DNA of 64,000 bases from Euwallacea fornicatus (taxonomy: Eukaryota; Arthropoda; Insecta; Coleoptera; Curculionidae), in assembly GCF_040115645.1 (NCBI RefSeq), contig NC_089566.1:2170001-2234000 (forward strand). The letters are read 5' to 3'. The position numbers were made by a program, and so were the translations under genes. The notes beneath the pieces are model-generated. The model worked only from the letters and a program-made list of their open reading frames with translations. It did no database searches and was not told the origin of the DNA. Below, piece after piece: positions 58,101-64,000 of the stretch (position 1 is the stretch's first letter; each line of letters opens with the position of its first letter).

Positions 58101-61100
58101 CTCAATGCCCTCATCATACACAGTCTTTGTAGCGCAGTCTTACTTTTCCATTCTTGGGGAAACTTTTCCCTTTCAGGGCACTCGCATTCGATCAGCTTTT
58201 TCCATCTTTTAGGAGAATTTTCAATGTCTCTGTCCAAATTCCTAAATTCGTCTTTAGTAGCGAGACTACAAATGCCGCCCCAACAGATATTAGAGAGAAA
58301 ATCTACTGGACTGGTCACGTGGGGCTTAATGGGAAATCTTAGCAGGAAATCCAAGTCTTGGGATGATATTTCTTGGTTAGTTAGCAGGATCTACAGTTAA
58401 AGCTTTGGTTTGAAAATACTCATTTAAAAATAAGTGAGTTATTGACGATATTTTCCTATGAACTGCCTTTATGAGGCGGTTTTGGTGGATAAAAAAACTA
58501 TTAAAATTTTTTTAAATATTTCTCAATTCTAAACTTACCTGAAAAGTCATCTGCGACACAAAAATAAGCTTATCGCTTTCAAATAAGCCTCTCGTTGTGT
58601 ATTGAAACATAGAAAACGAAATACAGTCTATAAGATTATTCACTCTAGCTATAACTGTGTCTGCAGAGTCAGCTTTGGCGATTGCTTTCTGGAAGACCAC
58701 ATTAAAAGCCTGGAAATCCAACATTGAGGTAAGAAACATATTACCATTTACGATAACCCACCTTCAATGAAAACTGATAAATAGGATTAATAGTGTTAAG
58801 ATCGTTCAAGATGAAGTACAATAAGCTGGCTCTAGATGCGGCAGGTCTGTAGTGCTCCCTCGCTCTATCGATCTCCACGGAAGTTATTTTAGCTTCAGCT
58901 ACCTTTTGCTCAATATCAGCAGCCGTTCGCTTAGTAGTCTCTAAATTCTCCACCAAAGTTGTATCGCCCAATAGATTGCCTCCAGCGGAAGAAAGCCGGG
59001 AAAGTAAGTCGTCTTCCAGGCCCTTCAGCATGATCTTAAAATCGTTTTGCTGTTTAGTCAGATCTGCTTTCAGCTCCTCAAGATCTGGACGTTCTGCTTT
59101 AACCACTTCGGCTAGAAGCTGGTCCTCCAGCCCGTCCCTAGTGACTGTGAAATTTATTAACGTGGCCTGGGCCTGCATTTCAGGTTTATAATGAGGATTG
59201 GCCAGCTTGGTATGAAGAATCAGTCGGAAATTGGAGTTGTATTCGATCTCTTTGTCGCCAATTTTAATGGCTTTGCCTTTTTTAATCAAATTCCTCCCCA
59301 ACAGGGGATCCAAAACAGGATCCACAGTTTCCCCAATATTTTCTACTAGCACCGTCGTACCTTCAGTTATAGCTTTTTCTATGATATCTAAATAACCTTT
59401 CTGTCCTAGCCTGATAACCTTCAGGTCCTCTCCAAATTTTTGCTTGATCCACTTTATCCCTTGCAACTGCGGATCGATCATCAACGGCCAGCGATCGGAA
59501 TTAATTAAAATGGTGGCATTTTCTGTAGACATCCGATCGCTTGGTAGACCTTCATTATGCCACATTGCGATTATCGTATCATCAGTAAGCATTGCTAGCA
59601 CGTCAATTCCTTCGGTAAGCGGTATTTTCGGATCTAAAGTCTTCGTAAATGGAAGCCACATTTTATAAAGTAAGTCGTGTCTGTATTGCTTAGTAAAACA
59701 TCCGACATATGAGATGAAAGCTGTTGTTAACAAAACATCTCCAGGCATCATTCTTCCGTATTCGACGAAATTATTAACCGTTTCAGCCCATCGCACATTT
59801 TCACTTGCTAGGCCGCCCACCAACCGGTTGGCCAAAGCTATTGTCGCATTGGTGGCATCAGCTTCTTGCTGACAAAGGAGCTTCTCAGTCGTAGCTCTCT
59901 CAAAATCGGCAGTTAATTTAGCCAACTGCGTCTCCAAAGAGGCCACTTTTCTCTTAATAGCATCCAATTTCTCCTGAGCAGCCGCCAATTCAGCATTTGC
60001 CGCAGCCAGAGCTTTCCTTTTAGGTTCGACATCGCAGTAGACTTCGTAGAATTTGATAATGTTAATCACCCAAGCGCACAGCCCAGCTGCAGCTGCACTT
60101 TTCGATCTCACGAACTCAGGCTCAAACTCCGAGTCTTTCAAATAAGGCTCTATGGCTTTGATGATTTCGGGATGGATGTTTTCTTTGTCGTAAGTTATTA
60201 AAGCATCCAAGAAAGCGTCTACTTTAGCCATTACTATTTTGGCAGCTTTCCAGCTGCGGTCTTTTGGGATTTTCGCCGCTGGAGCTAGCAGGACCATTAC
60301 TGCAGCTGTGACGTTAGTCACCGCCCCCGGAGGGGAACCGAAGGATTTTAGTTCGGTTAAGTTGGCTTTGTTTAAGGTATTTAGGGCTTCTTGGGCAGCT
60401 ATTAATGCTGGTTCAGCTTTCAGTAAATCTTCCTCGCAGTCCTTCTGCTTCTTCGTAACTTCCTCAGCGATCATGGCTACTCTTTCTTCCTCTTCATCGG
60501 CTAACCTCTTTTCAATTGAAACTTTTTCAGTCTCGATCCCCACAATTTCAATCAAAGCATCGGCCGCCTCATTTTTCTCTTTTAACTCGATTTCTTGTAC
60601 CGCAAGCTTCTTCTTTAACTCATCGACTTGAGTTGAAGTAGTTTTTAGTTTATCCAGGCCATTTTCCAGTCTTCGTACCTTCAGTGAAAGCTCTATAGAC
60701 TTCATCCTTAGAAGTTTAGAGTAAAGGTTGATCTGCTCCAAGTAAGATTTTGGGGTGGTATAATTATATCTGCGCTCATTTTGAAGGTATATTTTCGAAG
60801 TGCTGTTTACAGAAGTGTGAGCGTATGCCATAAATCTGGCAGCGGACTCTCTTAGATCTTCAGGAAGAACCTCAACTTTCTCTAGAAAGCTTCTGGAAAC
60901 TGAGATGAGGGCTTCCTGGGGCCACTCGTGGAACCAGTTGATTTGCGTGCAGTTTATAATAGCCGGGAACTTTCTGGATCTCACCCGAAGTGTAGAGCCA
61001 ACAGGAGAGAAACACAATACAAACTTCAGCTGCTTTCTCACTCGCTCTATAAAGAACTTCCAGCAATTCTCCCGAGTATCTAAGATGCCGGCCCCTTTTA

Positions 61101-62529
61101 CCTCATTCCTCACCCCTGTGATGATGTTCTCGACTTCATCGTCGGGAAACATATCTGCTACTTCGCCTGAGGCCAAAATGTCGTTGATAAGAACCAGAAA
61201 GTGCTCGTTGGGGACCTGAGCGTCTGTCATAAGGAACATTATTCCTACGTTCTTCAGACCAGATTTTAGATACAAAGAAGCCAATTCATATTTCAAGTCC
61301 AGTACTCCATAACCTTTTTTGAGCTGAATTTGTGATACTTCTAAGGAAGAGATAAAGGCTGCTAATCGGGAAAGTGATTGTTTTCCACTACCACCCACTC
61401 CGACTAAAAGAGAGCTGCCTCGTGGGGATTCAAGAATGCGGTTGATCTTGCAGACATGCATCATGGCATCTTCGAAAAGAACTAAGTTCATAGCTGCTAC
61501 TAGATCATTATAACTGGCCATGGCTTCGCTGAGGAGCTTGATTAGAGTCGACCATTTAGATATTGGCATATATTTTGGTTCCCCGATTCCCCCAGCGAAA
61601 TGGCAGTAAATATTTGGCTTTTCAAACACCACAGATTCATCTATTTCTTCGAAATTCTTTTTAAAAACGTCTAACTGCAGCTTACTAAATGCATCAATGT
61701 CTTTGTCTTCAGTCAGCTTATCCCCGTAAACCCTCTGGCACTCATGGAACCACAGTCTGACCAAATCCGAAGGGTGGTTCAAGCAGTCCATGGAGCTGAA
61801 CAGTAGACCTTGGAAAACATTGGAAATATCTCTTAAATTGAAGATGTAATGGAACTTTACAGCTGTAGGTAAAAAGACTTGAGTCACTTTGTGGTGAAGC
61901 ACCATAGTGGCCGTTACAATATTCTCCGAAAGTTTTACCACTGATAAGGGGAATTTATACTCAGAATTGCTCAAATGTTGGCCGAGTATGGCCTGATAAA
62001 TTGTAGTGAGGGCGTCTACCCCAGGAAAACTTATAGCAAAAACGTAAAAGTGTCTTTGCAATCTAGGGTTGACAGTAAAACTTCCTGCAGTTGGGTTCAT
62101 ACAAGACACGTACTGGCAATTGTGGATGTCCTTCAGACTTAATCTGTTTCGATCATACCAGTGATTGTAGTCCAAATGTTGTCTGATTAGAGTGTGGGGC
62201 TGCACTGTACCATAAGCATCAACCTCAGGCATGTTCATATCGTCAATGAAGTAAATCAAAGTTTTGCTTCCTGGAGGTCCATAATTTCTGCCCGCCTTTT
62301 TCTCCAAGGGTTTTTCCATGATTTTTTGGAGCATTTCTGAGGTGGTGTAGAAGTTAAAGGGGATATTAGCGATGGCGTAATTTTCGTAAAGAGAAGAGAG
62401 TTTTTCGGTTACTAATACGGTTTTACCGCAACCAGCGTTGCCTACTAGCATTACAGGGCGTTTCTTCTCTATTAGCATATCAAGGAAATATCTGACGCGG
62501 ATGGATTCTGAGGTGTGCACTAAAACTGC
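55180..62529 (-). CDS. Axonemal dynein heavy chain, outer-arm beta type (C-terminal 2,039 residues; 5' end outside window)
   Basis: Eight exons on the minus strand join in phase: 58762-62529, 58539-58709, 58074-58390, 57596-58010, 56899-57543, 56491-56847, 56288-56436 and 55180-55477 (TGA). Full-length family members have about 4,500 residues, so the tail, AAA1 and AAA2 lie beyond 64000. Visible are the AAA3 P-loop GNAGCGKT near residue 30, DDMNMPEVD, and the AAA4 P-loop GVGGSGKQ. Next comes the AAA4 end with FSPVGSTLRVRSRKFP, the two stalk coiled coils flanking the microtubule-binding segment, AAA5 (NSDRWPLMIDPQ), AAA6 (FFILSPGV, GHWVILQNIHL) and the C-terminal domain (YGGHITDDWDRRLC, ERTPYVIVAFQECERMN). 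The protein ends VALLLQVQ. The EKKAGRNYGPPG and C-terminal blocks fit the DNAH9/11/17 group (fly Dhc93AB and kl-5). It is the ATP-driven motor of ciliary and sperm outer arms. Confidence 0.93.
55478..56287. other. 810-nt last intron of the dynein gene
   Basis: The donor is GTAAGTT after KKQKDEF plus AC, and the acceptor is TTTTCAG before SAPRDGAYVHG. A 99-codon plus-strand frame at 55497-55796 lies wholly inside it, with Cys and Lys scattered but no recognisable domain. Confidence 0.6.
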
Positions 62530-64000
62530 CTGAAAATTAGTTGTAGGTAAAAGTATTTGTATTTAAATAGCATATATCTAAATACACTACACACACTCTA
62601 AATATGCACATTAGCGCAAGAGACGGATATCTAGGATGGAGGTCTCGTACACAATAATACACATACGAGGGTAGTTCCAGAAGTACCCGACCTGACATAG
62701 ACAACCTTAAAAAGCCTGTGTATCCAGTATGAGGATACTACGTTGATTTGTGTTTGCTTTGGAGCCGTTTTCAATAAACGCTTTTAGAGATTTTATGAAT
62801 AAATTGATCATCCATACGTGATTCATTAGTTTCATTTCAAAGCCCGTAGTCCATTCAAAATCAAAACACAGTTAGATTCTATTCTGGCGGAATCGGTATA
62901 TCTCTGAAACGGTAAGTTTCAGAGATACACAGGGAAATATGAAAATTTTGATTGTTGCCAGATCCCACTGAAATCAACATTGTGATCTAATCGTTCCGAA
63001 TTTTGGAATCGGCGTTCGGGGGCTCAAAGAGGACCTGTCCAGAATCGGCTGAGAGAACATTGATAATATGTGATACAGAATCAAATTCTCGGCTTAAGGT
63101 CCCATTTGACATAAGCAAGTTATTGAGATTTTGAAGACATGTTCCTGCAGCTCTGGAAAAATTTTTGTCAAATCGAAGAGTATCAAAACGTGACTTATTA
63201 GGTTCTCTTTGAGTCTTTGTAACACTGATTTTCGTGGTATTTTGGATCTGTCAAAATTTTCAAAATTTCCTTTATAGTTCGGAGAAGGTAAATTTTAGAC
63301 GTAAGACACCTTAAATAAACTGGCCTTAAAATTTAACGAAACATCCGAAAATGACAAAAAATATATTTATTTAAAATAACGAAGTTAGTGAGTACCTCCG
63401 GTATAACCGTAAAGGTAGCTATTTTGAAAATATTTTATTTGGGTTTAAAATGGTCGATTCTAGCCCCAAATCGAATTTCATTGGGATACGGTAGTGAGAG
63501 GGTAAAATGTTTTCAATAAACTGGTTGCACGGCCAACCCGGTACAGCGATTCTATCTTTAGTCAGTAACACGCCTACGGCTACTTCTGGGTCTATGTTAT
63601 CCAGAGTTAGTCTTTAAATGGTGTTTCAGTATGCGAGAGACGTCGCTATGAGAAACGCCCATTCGCTCAGCTACAAATCTCTGCGAATACCCTTCTTCCA
63701 CTTAAGCCTCTACTCTTGCACGATCAATTCGTGGTATCACTTGCCTACTCATGGTTTTGTCTTGAAATTTAAAATGGTAGTGCCCCATACCACTAAAATA
63801 AACCTCGCATTTTCCATCTAAGAAAAAAATATGGTAATAATTGTTTATCGATACGGAAATGGTACCATGTAACCATAAATATAAAAAAATTCTTGTGGCT
63901 AATTATTTCAAAGCGAAAAAATTTGGTGATTCATAATTTTTGAAGTTATGTCTCAATCAATTACTTTTGCTCTTTCGGTTGTTTCAAATTTGTATCTATC
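62530..64000. other. Dynein intron running off the right edge
   Basis: The sequence upstream of the AAA3 exon has no further recognisable dynein exon within the window, so the intron is at least 1.47 kb. It contains a perfect 12-bp hairpin at 62899-62927 and a Tc1-like transposase N-terminal relic at 63520-63752. A GAGGGTAGTTCC word near 62659 resembles a mariner-type terminus. Confidence 0.6.
63520..63752 (-). pseudogene. Tc1-like transposase N-terminal relic
   Basis: On the minus strand a start MSRQVIPRIDRARVEA is followed by a stop. The frame then continues EEGYSQRFVAERMGVSHSDV with SRILKHH, a helix-turn-helix of the paired type used by Tc1-like transposases. After another stop comes HRPRSSRRRVTD, which fits the GRPR hinge motif between the two DNA-binding units. 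No catalytic region follows to the left. Only the DNA-binding head remains. Confidence 0.65.

Overview
The window looks like nuclear DNA of an insect. It is AT-rich and intron-containing, has many decayed Tc1/mariner-type transposons, and its genes follow insect-type exon sequences. Expansion/Rebuf-type MH2 genes are, to my knowledge, arthropod. A beetle or other holometabolous insect would fit, but the sequence alone does not fix the order. No bacterial genes, CRISPR arrays, rRNA or convincing tRNA were seen.

Layout: (1) 1-13.9 kb is gene-poor, with two Tc1-like elements (2451-4012 and 9231-10695), a piggyBac-like fragment near 6.6-6.95 kb and low-copy repeats. (2) 13.9-41.3 kb (+) is one long gene of the expansion/rebuf family, built from seven recognisable coding exons that splice in frame into about 495 codons. 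Its first two introns (14.1 kb and 7.1 kb) hold a 694-bp foldback element, a duplicated 0.4-kb block, a 1.66-kb DNA transposon, two further transposon remnants and a candidate 39-nt microexon. (3) 41.3-45.0 kb has no recognised gene. (4) 45.0-46.1 kb (-) is a compact five-exon CDC123-family gene. (5) 47.0-53.9 kb (+) is a complete 12-exon AP-2 complex alpha-adaptin gene of 936 codons, head to head with CDC123 across about 950 bp. (6) 55.2-62.5 kb (-) is the C-terminal 2,039 residues of an axonemal outer-arm beta-type dynein heavy chain, convergent with AP-2 alpha. Its 5' half lies beyond the right edge.

The four genes share no pathway: a Smad-like MH2 protein linked to chitin deposition, an eIF2 assembly factor, a clathrin adaptor and a ciliary motor. 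They are neighbours, not an operon-like system. I found no new multi-gene system. The points most worth a second look are a GC-AG intron in AP-2 alpha, a possible MH2-proximal microexon, an altered metal-site motif in CDC123, a solo transposon end inserted in another transposase gene, a transposon with a doubled terminal repeat and a lost catalytic Asp, a long intronic foldback, and a duplicated intronic block that keeps a hairpin.
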